Shown here: piece after piece, positions 35,763 through 44,302 of the stretch
How the letters are laid out: each line of letters starts with the position of its first letter
Position numbering within the stretch: position 1 is the first letter of the stretch
From: a bacterium
GTDB taxonomy: Bacteria > UBP14 > UBA6098 > JAFGQG01
Assembly (NCBI GenBank): GCA_016935765.1
Contig: JAFGQG010000017.1
Span: 1-64,000 of the forward strand
Reading direction: 5' to 3'
DNA: 64,000 bases
The notes under the pieces: model-generated
Told to the model about the DNA's origin: nothing
Databases searched by the model: none
What the model saw: only the letters and a program-made list of their open reading frames with translations
Translations under genes and position numbers: made by a program

Positions 35763-35820
35763 GCAGGGATGCACATCCCCTGGAGGAACGATCCTTGACT
35801 GCTAAGAGGGGTATCCCTGG
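35763..35820. repeat. REP-like hairpins next to the transposase remnant
   Basis: GGGAT (35766-35770) and ATCCC (35775-35779) form a short hairpin extended by CA/TG with one bulge. A second, AGGG-GTAT-CCCT, follows near 35807-35818. The 10-mer GCAGGGATGC (35763-35772) recurs in the palindrome at 55951-55970, as expected of dispersed REP sequences. Confidence 0.5.
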
Positions 35821-35841
35821 GCTTGATAAAGGAATTAGACA

Positions 35842-36026
35842 ATGCCATCTAAATACAAAATTAAAGAATTGGCAACTGGTGGATTTTACCATATTTTTAA
35901 TAGAGGAGTGGGAAAAAAAGCATTTATTTAGATCAAACTGACTATGAAACTTTCACAGGTTTCATTTCAAGATACTTATGCCTTCCAAATGCTAACAAAC
36001 TTTTCAAACCTGGAGACACATTATGA
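35842..36026 (+). pseudogene. Frameshifted N-terminal fragment of a REP-associated tyrosine transposase (RAYT)
   Basis: The ATG at 35842 opens MPSKYKIKELATGGFYHIFN, then RGVGKKAFI and a stop. FYHIFNRGV is the start signature of IS200-like/RAYT transposases (Y1_Tnp). In the next frame, after the run of seven A residues at 35913-35919, the expected continuation reads IYLDQTDYETFTGFISRYL and CLPNANKLFKPGDTL. A one-base indel in the A-run therefore broke the frame. The remaining three quarters of the gene, including the catalytic Tyr, is missing: the next gene starts at 36023, overlapping the remnant's last codon. Confidence 0.85.
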
Positions 36027-37165
36027 AAAATATAAAAGCCATTTGTGTTATTGCTTTCTTGTTAATCTTGGGTACATGTTTTACTTTACTCGCTGAGAAA
36101 GAAAACGAGACCGATTGGTCGAAACCTTCAACCATAAATCCCTTCGATGAAAACATCGGCGATTTTTTGGATACGGACATCGGTGAATATTGGATGAAAG
36201 CGTTTGCCTATTACGATTCGAGTAATTTTGCAGAATCAGCCAGGTACTATCTGGCTTATTTAAGGCATGACATCAGCAATTCAATGGCATTATATAACCT
36301 GGCATGCTGTTATGGTCTCCTGGGGAAAACGGAGCTCGCTCTTCAGAATTTGGAGAGGGCTGTTCATGCGGGTTTCGATGATTTTGAGCACATCCTTCAC
36401 GACCCGGATTTCGACAGTATAAAAACTGATGATAAATTCATCACACTTGTGGATAGTCTCATACTAAGCGCTGACAGGGCTGAGAAGAAACTTGGAGAGA
36501 TTATTTACATGGATGCTTCGGCATATTATCCATGCCGCGTTTTTAAACCCGCAAATTACGATAAATCGAAGAATTATACTCTCATTCTCGGTCTTCATGG
36601 CTGGGGGAGCAGCCCGGAGCGGTTTGTGGGTTTGTGGGAGAAATTCGATAAACCCGATTTCATCTATGCCTGTCCTCAAGCGCCGTATCCTTTCAATGTT
36701 GGTGAAGATATTGGCTATAGCTGGGAGAATTGGATCCCCGGCGACGATGAGCTTACCGATAAGGCGAGGTCGAAATCTGAGGAATACGTACTACGCTGGT
36801 TGAGTAAATTGAAGGAAGATTATAACATAGCCGAAGTATACCTTATGGGATTCTCCCAGGGAGCAGCGTTCACCTATTCCATCGGTTTGAAAAACCACGA
36901 GCTTTTTAGTGGCATAATGCCTTTCGGTGGGTGGCTCGATACTATCCGGGTAGCGGAAGATGACATCGAAACATCAAAATCCTTGCGTGTATTCATCGCT
37001 CATGGAACTAACGACACGCGTGTTAAATTCGAATCAGCAATACAAGCAAGGGATTTACTGAGAGAACATGGCTACGACGTTTCTTTCGTGGATTTTGAAG
37101 GTGGGCACACCATGCCTGAACATGCAATAAAACAGGCGGAATTATGGTTACATAATGAACAGTAG
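36023..37165 (+). CDS. Exported TPR plus alpha/beta-hydrolase (esterase) fusion
   Basis: 380 residues: signal peptide (MKNIKAICVIAFLLILGTCF), a short tetratricopeptide region (about 50-140; ALYNLACCYGLLGKTELALQ and a TPR-end-of-repeat block) and a phospholipase/carboxylesterase-type alpha/beta-hydrolase. The catalytic triad is apparent: Ser278 in MGFSQGAA, Asp331 in HGTNDTRV, His362 in EGGHTMP, with LGLHGWGSSPE as the oxyanion strand. It should hydrolyse esters outside the cytoplasm. The ATG overlaps the end of the RAYT remnant and lacks a strong Shine-Dalgarno (CTGGAGACACATT precedes it). Confidence 0.88.
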   Translation: MKNIKAICVIAFLLILGTCFTLLAEKENETDWSKPSTINPFDENIGDFLDTDIGEYWMKAFAYYDSSNFAESARYYLAYLRHDISNSMALYNLACCYGLLGKTELALQNLERAVHAGFDDFEHILHDPDFDSIKTDDKFITLVDSLILSADRAEKKLGEIIYMDASAYYPCRVFKPANYDKSKNYTLILGLHGWGSSPERFVGLWEKFDKPDFIYACPQAPYPFNVGEDIGYSWENWIPGDDELTDKARSKSEEYVLRWLSKLKEDYNIAEVYLMGFSQGAAFTYSIGLKNHELFSGIMPFGGWLDTIRVAEDDIETSKSLRVFIAHGTNDTRVKFESAIQARDLLREHGYDVSFVDFEGGHTMPEHAIKQAELWLHNEQ

Positions 37166-37368
37166 CATACCTGATAAAAAAAATGATTGACTATTTAAGA
37201 TAAAGAGTATAATTTGTTTTGTTCAAAGAGAGAGAAGTATTAAAACAACAAAAATGTACTTCGTGGGACGAATGATGGGCATATATTTATGGTTTAAGCC
37301 TAACATTTCTCAAGGTTCAAGTTGTTTATGCTCCAGGAAGTATTTTAGACTGGTGTTCGACTTTCGAT

Positions 37369-38055
37369 ATGGATGATGGAATTAAAAACAATCCTGAAGT
37401 GGAAGATTCGCTTTCCGACCTTCTAGGTTCAAATGTAGGTATTCTTGACGATGTAATGGATGAAGTAGAGGATTTGCCGGATTTTCAAGCTTTATCAGAT
37501 TGTCTTGATACTTCCTGCACAAGCGGCGCACCAGAGAATCGGGATTATCTGTCTCCAAAACCCGGAATGAAATTCCTGGACGCTCCCTGCAGAGCGAACA
37601 TAGCCAATCACAAACTCGATAAATGGCCATCAACCTATTTTGGTGTGGATTCAAATTCCCTGCTGATAGAAAACATGAGAAGCTTTGTTGATCAGGAAAA
37701 AATTGATATTGGGGGATTGTGGGCTGCTGACCTTGCCAAACTCCCATTTGAAAAAAACTTCTTTGATATCGCTTCCGTGATAGGCGTCCTTGAATATTGT
37801 AAGATCAGGTATGTTAAGAAGGTGCTTAAAGAACTGCGCAGGGTGCTGAACAAAAACGCTCGAATGGTTATAGATAATCTGAATCTCAAGCATTCAAACA
37901 TTGATATGTTATTCCGATTAGGTAAATGTCCCCACGATTTAAGAGTATATTATACCCGGGAAGCCTTTGAAGATATACTTTCCAAATATTTTACCATAGA
38001 TGATGTTGATGATTCGCATATAATGGTCAAATATTTCGTTAGAGCAGAAAAGTGA
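37369..38055 (+). CDS. Class I SAM-dependent methyltransferase-like protein
   Basis: 228 residues. After an acidic N-terminus (about 60 residues), the Methyltransf_11 pattern appears: motif I as MKFLDAPCRANI (the glycine-rich loop is degenerate), YFGVDSNSLLIENM as the acidic strand, ADLAKLPFEKNFFDIASVIG as motif II/III and LKELRRVLNKNARMVI after it. Missing glycines in motif I make SAM binding doubtful but not excluded. No good ribosome site precedes the ATG. The metallo-beta-lactamase gene starts 9 nt downstream, so the pair is probably co-transcribed. Substrate unknown. Confidence 0.75.
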   Translation: MDDGIKNNPEVEDSLSDLLGSNVGILDDVMDEVEDLPDFQALSDCLDTSCTSGAPENRDYLSPKPGMKFLDAPCRANIANHKLDKWPSTYFGVDSNSLLIENMRSFVDQEKIDIGGLWAADLAKLPFEKNFFDIASVIGVLEYCKIRYVKKVLKELRRVLNKNARMVIDNLNLKHSNIDMLFRLGKCPHDLRVYYTREAFEDILSKYFTIDDVDDSHIMVKYFVRAEK

Positions 38056-38064
38056 TCTGTCCTT

Positions 38065-38649
38065 ATGTCAAACATCATAGTATTAGTGAAGGGTTACGCG
38101 CGCAGGGATGACAGGGTTTGGGTTGTATCCCCCACGAGTGTGCTAATTGAAGATAGCGGTATGAAAATTTTAGTAGATCCTGGCGCGAACAGGGAATTAC
38201 TCGAGCAAGGGTTTGCCTCCAACAACATCGATCCATCTACTGTGAATGGAATCTTCCTTACTCACTGTCATATTGATCACATTCTTAATTTAAGGCTTTT
38301 TCCCGAAGCAATCCTTTATGACGGCGATACTTTCATCTGCGATGACCGAATCAAATCGTATTCGGGGAGAATTCCCGGTACATATATCCGGGTGATCCAT
38401 ACTCCCGGACACACTGCCCGGCATTACTCTTTACTGGTGAACAGTGAAGACAAGAACATCGGCATAGCTGGAGACCTATTCTGGTGGAAGGACGGAGAAA
38501 AGCAGTTGCTGGATGAAGAGAGTTTGGTTATGCGGGATGATCCATTTGCGGAGGACATGGGTCTCTTGATGGAAAGCCGAAGGAAATTTCTGGGTATGAC
38601 TGATTACATTATTCCCGGACATGGAGAGAAATTTAGAGTCATAAAGTAA
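38065..38649 (+). CDS. Metallo-beta-lactamase-fold hydrolase
   Basis: 194 residues with all metal ligands of the MBL superfamily: HCHIDH (His67, His69, Asp71, His72), His116 in HTPGHTARHY, Asp137 in GDLFWW and His186 in PGHGEKF. The compact length and the PGHT-type motif resemble glyoxalase II-like thioesterases more than true lactamases. It has no signal peptide. It follows the methyltransferase-like gene after 9 nt and precedes a lipoprotein gene by 25 nt. Confidence 0.9.
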   Translation: MSNIIVLVKGYARRDDRVWVVSPTSVLIEDSGMKILVDPGANRELLEQGFASNNIDPSTVNGIFLTHCHIDHILNLRLFPEAILYDGDTFICDDRIKSYSGRIPGTYIRVIHTPGHTARHYSLLVNSEDKNIGIAGDLFWWKDGEKQLLDEESLVMRDDPFAEDMGLLMESRRKFLGMTDYIIPGHGEKFRVIK

Positions 38650-38674
38650 TTCAAATCTTAGAAAGAAAGGAGCA

Positions 38675-39811
38675 ATGGTGAAAAAACGTTATCTGCTACT
38701 TGTGTTGTTTGTGGTTGGAGCTCTAGTGTTTTTCAGCTGTTCGAGCGACGATGACGATGATAACGGAAATGGTCCCGGACCCACAGAGGGTCAAATCGGA
38801 CCGGAGGGTGGAATCATTGAGATCGCTGGCGGTGTCGCGCTGGACATTCCTGCAGGCGCCTTAGCCGACACGGTCGAATTCTCAATCGATGAGAACACAT
38901 CACCAACACCGGTAGGCGGTGATATGGAATTCGTCTCCACGGTTTATACAATGGAACCATCGGGCACCAACTTCCTGGTTCCAGCCACGGTCACGCTCAA
39001 GTACAACGAAGCTGATCTCGGTGGAACCGCCGAAACATCAGTAAAGTTATATACCAACGATGGGAGTGGATGGGAGGAACTTCCCGCTACCGTGGACACT
39101 GATGAAAACGAGGTTACATCGAACATCACCCATCTGTCTGATTTTGCTGCCGCGGCAGAAATAGGAACTCCCGCCGAGGGCGTATATGCTTCCTTAGAGC
39201 TGACAAGATTCGTGGTACAATTCCCTGCCGGGGATTCTATTATAGAGTGGACGATGGACAACATCTACGCCTGGTTTGATTCCGCCTTTGCGCCCTGCGA
39301 ACCACTACATCCTCTTAATGCGGGTACGATAACCTGCAACGAATTCACTCTGAACTGGGAAGCAACCGAGGGTTGGTATCATTATACGGAGGGCTACCCA
39401 AGCACGTTTTTTACCCTGGGTGAAACCTATACGTTCAACATTGAAGGCAGCGCGGATGTTCCAGCCCTGACAAAATCGATAGATTTCCCATCAGCGGAAC
39501 CCCATATCACTTCACCCGGCATGAACGACACGCTTTCCCTCTCGGGTTTCACGGTAACCTGGACAGGCACATCTTCAGAGGATATCTTTATTTACCTTGG
39601 AGATACAACTGCAACCGATAGCGTCGGTGTTGAAACGGACAATGACGGGTCGCATACCTTCAGTTCGAGTGACCTCAGCGCTCTCGAGCCGGGACCGCAC
39701 ACGATCGGACTATACATGCGGAACTACGAATATATCGAAGCGGCAGGTTACGATTCGAGAAGTACTATCTTCGCGTTATGCTTCACAAACATATTGGTTT
39801 ATTTGGAATAG
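38675..39811 (+). CDS. Surface lipoprotein with ZU5-like domain
   Basis: 378 residues. The N-terminus (VKKRYLLLVLFVVGALVFFSC) ends in a plausible lipoprotein cysteine followed by SSDDDDDNGNG, an acidic linker of the sort used for surface export in FCB bacteria. Residues about 40-165 match the ZU5 pattern: IGPEGGIIEIAGGVALDIPAGALA, then a strand YTMEPSGTNFLVPATVTLKY and a WEELPATVD block. The rest forms beta-rich Ig-like modules without catalytic motifs. AAAGGAG precedes the ATG. Probably an adhesin or structural surface protein. Confidence 0.8.
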   Translation: MVKKRYLLLVLFVVGALVFFSCSSDDDDDNGNGPGPTEGQIGPEGGIIEIAGGVALDIPAGALADTVEFSIDENTSPTPVGGDMEFVSTVYTMEPSGTNFLVPATVTLKYNEADLGGTAETSVKLYTNDGSGWEELPATVDTDENEVTSNITHLSDFAAAAEIGTPAEGVYASLELTRFVVQFPAGDSIIEWTMDNIYAWFDSAFAPCEPLHPLNAGTITCNEFTLNWEATEGWYHYTEGYPSTFFTLGETYTFNIEGSADVPALTKSIDFPSAEPHITSPGMNDTLSLSGFTVTWTGTSSEDIFIYLGDTTATDSVGVETDNDGSHTFSSSDLSALEPGPHTIGLYMRNYEYIEAAGYDSRSTIFALCFTNILVYLE

Positions 39812-39871
39812 CAGCTGAAAACACACACGATATTGGTAGTTTTACACAACACTTTTTAATTATAGAAAATT

Positions 39872-39901
39872 GAACGGTCCCTCTTCAAAGAGGGATCGTT
39901 C
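39872..39901. terminator. Bidirectional hairpin terminator between convergent genes
   Basis: GAACGGTCCCTCTT (39872-39885) pairs with AAGAGGGATCGTTC (39888-39901) over 14 bp with one G-T pair and a 2-nt loop. It overlaps the stop codon of the minus-strand gene and is flanked by AT-rich sequence (AATTTTC after it on the minus strand), so termination is better supported for the minus-strand gene. Confidence 0.65.
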
Positions 39902-40331
39902 ATACTTTGAACTTTTTCGCAGAATATTCGTTTGGGGGTAAATATTCGATCTCTTTCAGGTCCAATCTCAGCAATGTATAATTGGGGTCATCCAATCCAT
40001 TCCAGTGATTATCGAAATACGGCATGATATTCGCAAGTAAGTCCTTAGTAGCTTTGTTCTTAACGATATTGGCAATGCAGGAGCCACGAATGTAGCCCAC
40101 GCTTTCCCCCTGTGAAAGGGGCAGGCAGAACTCGATTGTACTGTTGAGATCGATTTGTTTAATCTTTTCGTCACTCGTTCCTGTTCCGACCCAGAGTTTC
40201 TGGTCATGATGGATCAAAGTTACCGGTCTAACATACGGTTTCTTCCCATCACATGTAGCAAGGTATACTTCCTGAAACGGCTGGAAAAGGTTCCAAACCT
40301 CTTCTTTCATTTTATTGGTATTTTCACTCAT
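39900..40331 (-). CDS. Pyridoxamine 5'-phosphate oxidase-like (split barrel) flavoprotein
   Basis: 143 residues from the ATG at 40331, chosen because AAAGGAGC lies upstream; a longer frame from 40355 has no such site. The split-barrel pattern is clear: VYLATCDGKKPYVRPVTLIH, LWVGTGTSDEKIKQI and VGYIRGSCIANI, as in general-stress FMN-binding proteins of the PNPOx-like clan. It may bind FMN, F420 or heme; the cofactor cannot be chosen from sequence alone. Cytoplasmic, monocistronic, convergent with the lipoprotein gene. Confidence 0.88.
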   Translation of the reverse strand: MSENTNKMKEEVWNLFQPFQEVYLATCDGKKPYVRPVTLIHHDQKLWVGTGTSDEKIKQIDLNSTIEFCLPLSQGESVGYIRGSCIANIVKNKATKDLLANIMPYFDNHWNGLDDPNYTLLRLDLKEIEYLPPNEYSAKKFKV

Positions 40332-40546
40332 AATTGCTCCTTTAAAAAAAATCATTTATTCACAACGTCTGGAATTTATTCGAGTTAGATGAAATGTCAA
40401 ATAAATTGTTTTCGTAAAGTCAAACTCAACATCAATAATTTGTTATTGACTTTGATTTTTATCTTAATAAATTGAATGGGGATCTTGATTTTAGGCTTAT
40501 AAACTTAATTTTACTTTGGTGCGTTTGTTATTGATAAGGGGAATGT

Positions 40547-41131
40547 ATGAAACCCGGCGAGTTCCTATCTGATGCTCGAAGTTGGGTAAAAGGAAGGTTA
40601 CCATATATAAGACTGTTGTTGTGGGTCTATTTATTGTATGCGGGTATAAGGCACATATCAAATCCCCTGTATGGGAGCTGGTTCGATCCCCTGAACCTGG
40701 GTATCCACGAACTCGGTCACTTCGTATTCATGCCGTTCGGGAAATTCCTTGAAATCGCGGGGGGATCAATACTGCAGTGCCTCGTTCCCATAATTTCGAT
40801 ATTCATGTTCTACAAGCAAAAGGATTATTTTGCCATTTCAGTATCATTTGGATGGTTCTCCACCAACCTCTTCGATGTGGCGACCTATATCGGGGATGCC
40901 CGGGATATGGAATTGCCACTCGTCTCACCCTTCGGCGTAGAGCATGTAATCCACGACTGGAATTATCTTCTTCGTAAGATGGGAATCATAACCCTCGATG
41001 ATACTATTGCCACGTTAGTGAGAATTTTGGGCGCTGCTTCCATGCTGCTCTGTCTTGCCCTTGGAGGCTGGCTTATATGGTTAATGTTCACCAATAAACC
41101 CTTTAAACATACTCTTGAACAGGTTAACTGA
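40547..41131 (+). CDS. Integral membrane protein with HELGH zinc-protease motif
   Basis: 194 residues with about four hydrophobic segments. Residues 53-58 read IHELGH (His54, Glu55, His58), the HExxH metal site of M50-like membrane peptidases, embedded in a membrane helix as in that clan. A distal acidic ligand is not obvious: NLFDVATYIGDARDMELP near 105-125 could supply Asp. There is no PDZ. Close to small uncharacterised M50-like proteins; protease activity is inferred. It is followed after 2 nt by the beta-barrel gene, so the two form an operon. Confidence 0.75.
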   Translation: MKPGEFLSDARSWVKGRLPYIRLLLWVYLLYAGIRHISNPLYGSWFDPLNLGIHELGHFVFMPFGKFLEIAGGSILQCLVPIISIFMFYKQKDYFAISVSFGWFSTNLFDVATYIGDARDMELPLVSPFGVEHVIHDWNYLLRKMGIITLDDTIATLVRILGAASMLLCLALGGWLIWLMFTNKPFKHTLEQVN

Positions 41132-41133
41132 TC

Positions 41134-41817
41134 GTGAAAAGTGTCATCACAACTCTAATTATTGCTATAATCATAGGCTTTAATAGTGACTCTACAGCTT
41201 ATGCTAAAGGATTATTGTTCGGTGGAGTAGAGTATATTCCACTAATTTCAACTCACTGGACCCCAAAGGATAAGATCGGTGATTATGAAGTGGAAATAAT
41301 CTCCCTGAAGCAGGACGCTGGAGGTTTCAATCTTACATTGGAAATCAGGGACAGGTTCCATCTTCAATACGGCTTTTACCATGTTAATAAGGGGTGTAAG
41401 CACAAGGTGATCATACCGGATTTCATCTTTGGAGACATGTTCGTGACATACAATTTCGACTACTTCGAATTTCCGGTCATGTTGAAGGTGGATGTATTGA
41501 GGTATGGCAAGCTCAGGTTGATCACATCCTTCGGGTGCTATTTTGGTCAATTGAATTATTCCTCCTACAAATTTGAAAACGCGATTCTGGGCTCGATAAA
41601 AGAGAACATCACCGAAGAGTCAAAACAGACAGATTTCGGACTCATTTTCGGAAACGGTGTAGAGATATGGTTTGAAAAAGCATTCATAGCCCTTAAATAC
41701 AGGTTTTCGATGGGTTTTGTAGATATACCGCTGCCTACGGGTCCAGGTATGGATTGTGTCGAGCTCAGAAACAATTGCCATACATTCGTGCTGGGTATCA
41801 ATTATCTGCTTTTTTAA
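41134..41817 (+). CDS. Predicted outer-membrane beta-barrel protein
   Basis: 227 residues, GTG start at 41134, 2 nt after the HELGH protein. A signal peptide (MKSVITTLIIAIIIGFNSDS) is followed by alternating polar/apolar strands ending in an aromatic: YNFDYFEFPVMLKVDVL, LRLITSFGCYFGQLNYSSY, FIALKYRFSMGFVDIP and a final NCHTFVLGINYLLF. This pattern is that of the outer-membrane beta-barrel (OMP_b-brl) family common in FCB bacteria. No further function can be read. Confidence 0.7.
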   Translation: MKSVITTLIIAIIIGFNSDSTAYAKGLLFGGVEYIPLISTHWTPKDKIGDYEVEIISLKQDAGGFNLTLEIRDRFHLQYGFYHVNKGCKHKVIIPDFIFGDMFVTYNFDYFEFPVMLKVDVLRYGKLRLITSFGCYFGQLNYSSYKFENAILGSIKENITEESKQTDFGLIFGNGVEIWFEKAFIALKYRFSMGFVDIPLPTGPGMDCVELRNNCHTFVLGINYLLF

Positions 41818-42114
41818 TGCAGAGGAATACAGTCAGTAGTCGGATTTTCATTTTACTATTCAATTTGACTCGTTAAGGAGGTTCTTTTTTGGGGACTTTG
41901 AATGTAAAAAAATATCCCGTGTTTTAATTTTGATAATAGTTTCAATTAATGATAATTTTTTATTTGACATAATGATTATTTTTTTTATTTTCCAAATCCT
42001 CTTGTGTAGGAACAGAGGGACTAGTAGCATCAAGTTGGTGTCATATCAACTTTCAAGACGGTTATGAAAAAATGTAAATAGAGTCTACATACTTTACAAA
42101 GAAGGTGAAAGGTT

Positions 42115-42897
42115 ATGGGAGATTTCAAAAACTTGGTTTATGAGAAAAAAGGGTTAGTCGGCGTGCTGAAAATAAACCGCCCTGAAGTCCTTAACGCTTT
42201 GAATAGCGAAGTGCTTGTTGAGATGAGCGCATTCCTTGATGAATTTGAGCAGGACAAGACGGTACGTGTTCTCGTAATTACTGGAGAGGGAAAAGCCTTC
42301 GTAGCCGGGGCTGACATAAAGGCGATGCACAGTATGACGCAGTTAGAAGGCAGGGAATTTTCGATGCTTGGGCATTCAGTATTTTCCAAGATCGAGAATC
42401 TATCAATTCCGGTCATTGCGGCAGTCAACGGCTTCGCTCTCGGCGGCGGCTGCGAGCTGGCTATGGCTTGCGACATCCGCTGGGCTTCAGAGAAAGCCAA
42501 GATGGGGCAACCCGAGGTCGGTCTGGGGATCACTCCAGGATTTGGAGGCACCCAAAGGTTAGCGAGAATCTGTGGTCCGGCTATTGCCAAAGAGCTGATT
42601 TTCACCGGGGCAGTTATTGACGCGAACAGAGCCAGGGAAATTGGGCTGGTAACGAACGTACTTCCACTGGACACGTTCATGGATGAAGTAATGAAATTAG
42701 CGGAGCAGATCGCTTCACAGGGACCTGTAGCAGTAACCCTTTCAAAAGCCGCAATTAACAAGGGATTCGATTCGACCTTCGCTACCGGAGCTATGTATGA
42801 GTCAGAGGTCTTCGGGCTCTGCATGTCCCACCCTCAGGCGAAAGAGGGATTTTCCGCTTTCATCGAGAAGCGAAAAGCTGACTGGAATAAGGAATAA
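42115..42897 (+). CDS. Enoyl-CoA hydratase (crotonase family)
   Basis: 260 residues matching crotonases end to end. The CoA-binding strand AFVAGADIKAM and oxyanion segment GFALGGGCELAMACD are intact; catalytic glutamates are Glu114 and Glu134 (GQPEVGLGITPGFGGTQRL). It adds water across short enoyl-CoA double bonds (crotonyl-CoA to 3-hydroxybutyryl-CoA, or 3-methylglutaconyl-CoA to HMG-CoA). First gene of a four-gene acyl-CoA operon; GAAGGTGAAAGG precedes the ATG. Confidence 0.95.
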   Translation: MGDFKNLVYEKKGLVGVLKINRPEVLNALNSEVLVEMSAFLDEFEQDKTVRVLVITGEGKAFVAGADIKAMHSMTQLEGREFSMLGHSVFSKIENLSIPVIAAVNGFALGGGCELAMACDIRWASEKAKMGQPEVGLGITPGFGGTQRLARICGPAIAKELIFTGAVIDANRAREIGLVTNVLPLDTFMDEVMKLAEQIASQGPVAVTLSKAAINKGFDSTFATGAMYESEVFGLCMSHPQAKEGFSAFIEKRKADWNKE

Positions 42898-42939
42898 AAA
42901 AAACTATATAGGGAAAATATAAATAATCAGGGAGGAAAA

Positions 42940-44271
42940 ATGACATTAGACGAGAGATTGCAGAACGTCTCTATCATAGGCGCTGCAGGGAAAATGGGCA
43001 GCGGTATAGCCGTGCTCATAGCCGGACAGATGGTGGAGTTAAAGGAGAAAAATCCGGACGTTCTCTACAAGCTGAATTTGATAGATGTTGATAAACAGGG
43101 ATTAGTCGGGTTAGGTCCATACATGAAAAAGCAACTCACTAAACTTGCTGAAAAATCCATCAATAACGTGAGAGCCCTGTATGCCGACAGGGAGGACCTT
43201 GTCGAGAACACTGAGATGATAGAGAACTTCATCTTTGAAGGCATATCAGTGTGCAGTTTTACTACAGACCTTGACGCTGCGAGGGATTCGAACCTGGTCT
43301 TCGAAGCTATTGTAGAAAATATCGATATCAAGGAGAAGGTGCTTGGGCACCTAAAAGAAATTTGTAAAGACGATGTAATGTATTTTACCAATACTTCATC
43401 TGTTCCCATCGGACTGCTGGATGAGAGGGTGGGTTTAAACGGTAAGATAATCGGCTACCATTTTTACAATCCGCCGGTAATTCAGAAATTAGTGGAGGTT
43501 ATCACCAATGAAAAAACAGACCCGGAGATCAAACAGCTAGGGGATGAACTCGGCAAACGCCTAAGGAAAAAGTTAGTACCTGCGAACGATACATCCGGTT
43601 TCATTGGAAATGGTCATTTTGCGCATGATGGTCTGCACGCTCTTGAAGAAGCTCAAAAGCTAGTCGGTGAAGGCTACACGCTTCCTGAAGCGATATACAT
43701 AATGAACGTGGTCAGCCAGAAACACCTGATCCGTCCCATGGGTGTTTTCCAGCTCATCGATTACGTGGGCGTGGATGTTTTCTGGGCTATCTTCGACGTG
43801 ATGAGTGAGCACATTCCTGATCCAACACTGAAGAACGATATACTGAACAAGATGATGGATATGGGAGTCAAAGGTGGTCAGAATCCTGATGGCACCCAGA
43901 AGGATGGATTTCTCCAGTACAAGCGAAGCCGTCCCATAGGTGTTTTCGACATGGAAAGCAAACAGTATATTCCCATGGAGGGCGCCTGGAAGGAGAATCT
44001 GGATTCCAAGCTTGGTCCTATGCCCGAAGGCTGGCAGCCATGGAGAGCCATGCTGATTGACCCGGGTAAGGATGCGAAGCTGGAGAAATATTTCGCCAAT
44101 CTCAGAACTTCTGATACCATGGGCGCGAAGTTGGGAGTAAAATACCTGGAACGCTCCAAGGCTATCGGGAGAATGCTGGTAGATACCGGTATCGCGAACA
44201 CTGACAAGGACGTGAATGACGTGCTTCTGAACGGTTTCTTTCACATCTACGGTCCGATAAACAACTATTAA
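42940..44271 (+). CDS. 3-hydroxyacyl-CoA dehydrogenase, long form
   Basis: 443 residues, longer than the usual 280-310-residue enzyme. The NAD-binding Rossmann motif IGAAGKMGSGIA is at 13-24, NLVFEAIVENIDIKEKVL covers the second half of the fold, and YFTNTSSVPIG and GYHFYNPP carry the catalytic Ser/His region. The C-terminal domain (NDTSGFIGNGHFAHDGLHAL onward) is extended by about 130 residues. GGGAGG precedes the ATG. It should interconvert 3-hydroxyacyl-CoA and 3-oxoacyl-CoA between the flanking hydratase and thiolase. Cytoplasmic. Confidence 0.92.
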   Translation: MTLDERLQNVSIIGAAGKMGSGIAVLIAGQMVELKEKNPDVLYKLNLIDVDKQGLVGLGPYMKKQLTKLAEKSINNVRALYADREDLVENTEMIENFIFEGISVCSFTTDLDAARDSNLVFEAIVENIDIKEKVLGHLKEICKDDVMYFTNTSSVPIGLLDERVGLNGKIIGYHFYNPPVIQKLVEVITNEKTDPEIKQLGDELGKRLRKKLVPANDTSGFIGNGHFAHDGLHALEEAQKLVGEGYTLPEAIYIMNVVSQKHLIRPMGVFQLIDYVGVDVFWAIFDVMSEHIPDPTLKNDILNKMMDMGVKGGQNPDGTQKDGFLQYKRSRPIGVFDMESKQYIPMEGAWKENLDSKLGPMPEGWQPWRAMLIDPGKDAKLEKYFANLRTSDTMGAKLGVKYLERSKAIGRMLVDTGIANTDKDVNDVLLNGFFHIYGPINNY

Positions 44272-44302
44272 AATCGAATTATTGGTAATAAGGAGGAATA
44301 AA

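Noticed and set aside
37369-38055. A confident SAM methyltransferase assignment
   Set aside because: The glycine-rich motif I is degenerate, so it is kept only as methyltransferase-like.
42138-42824. A 228-codon open frame on the minus strand opposite the crotonase gene
   Set aside because: Its product is a low-complexity serine/proline mix with no motif, and the plus strand encodes an intact enzyme with all catalytic residues. It is a codon-bias shadow.
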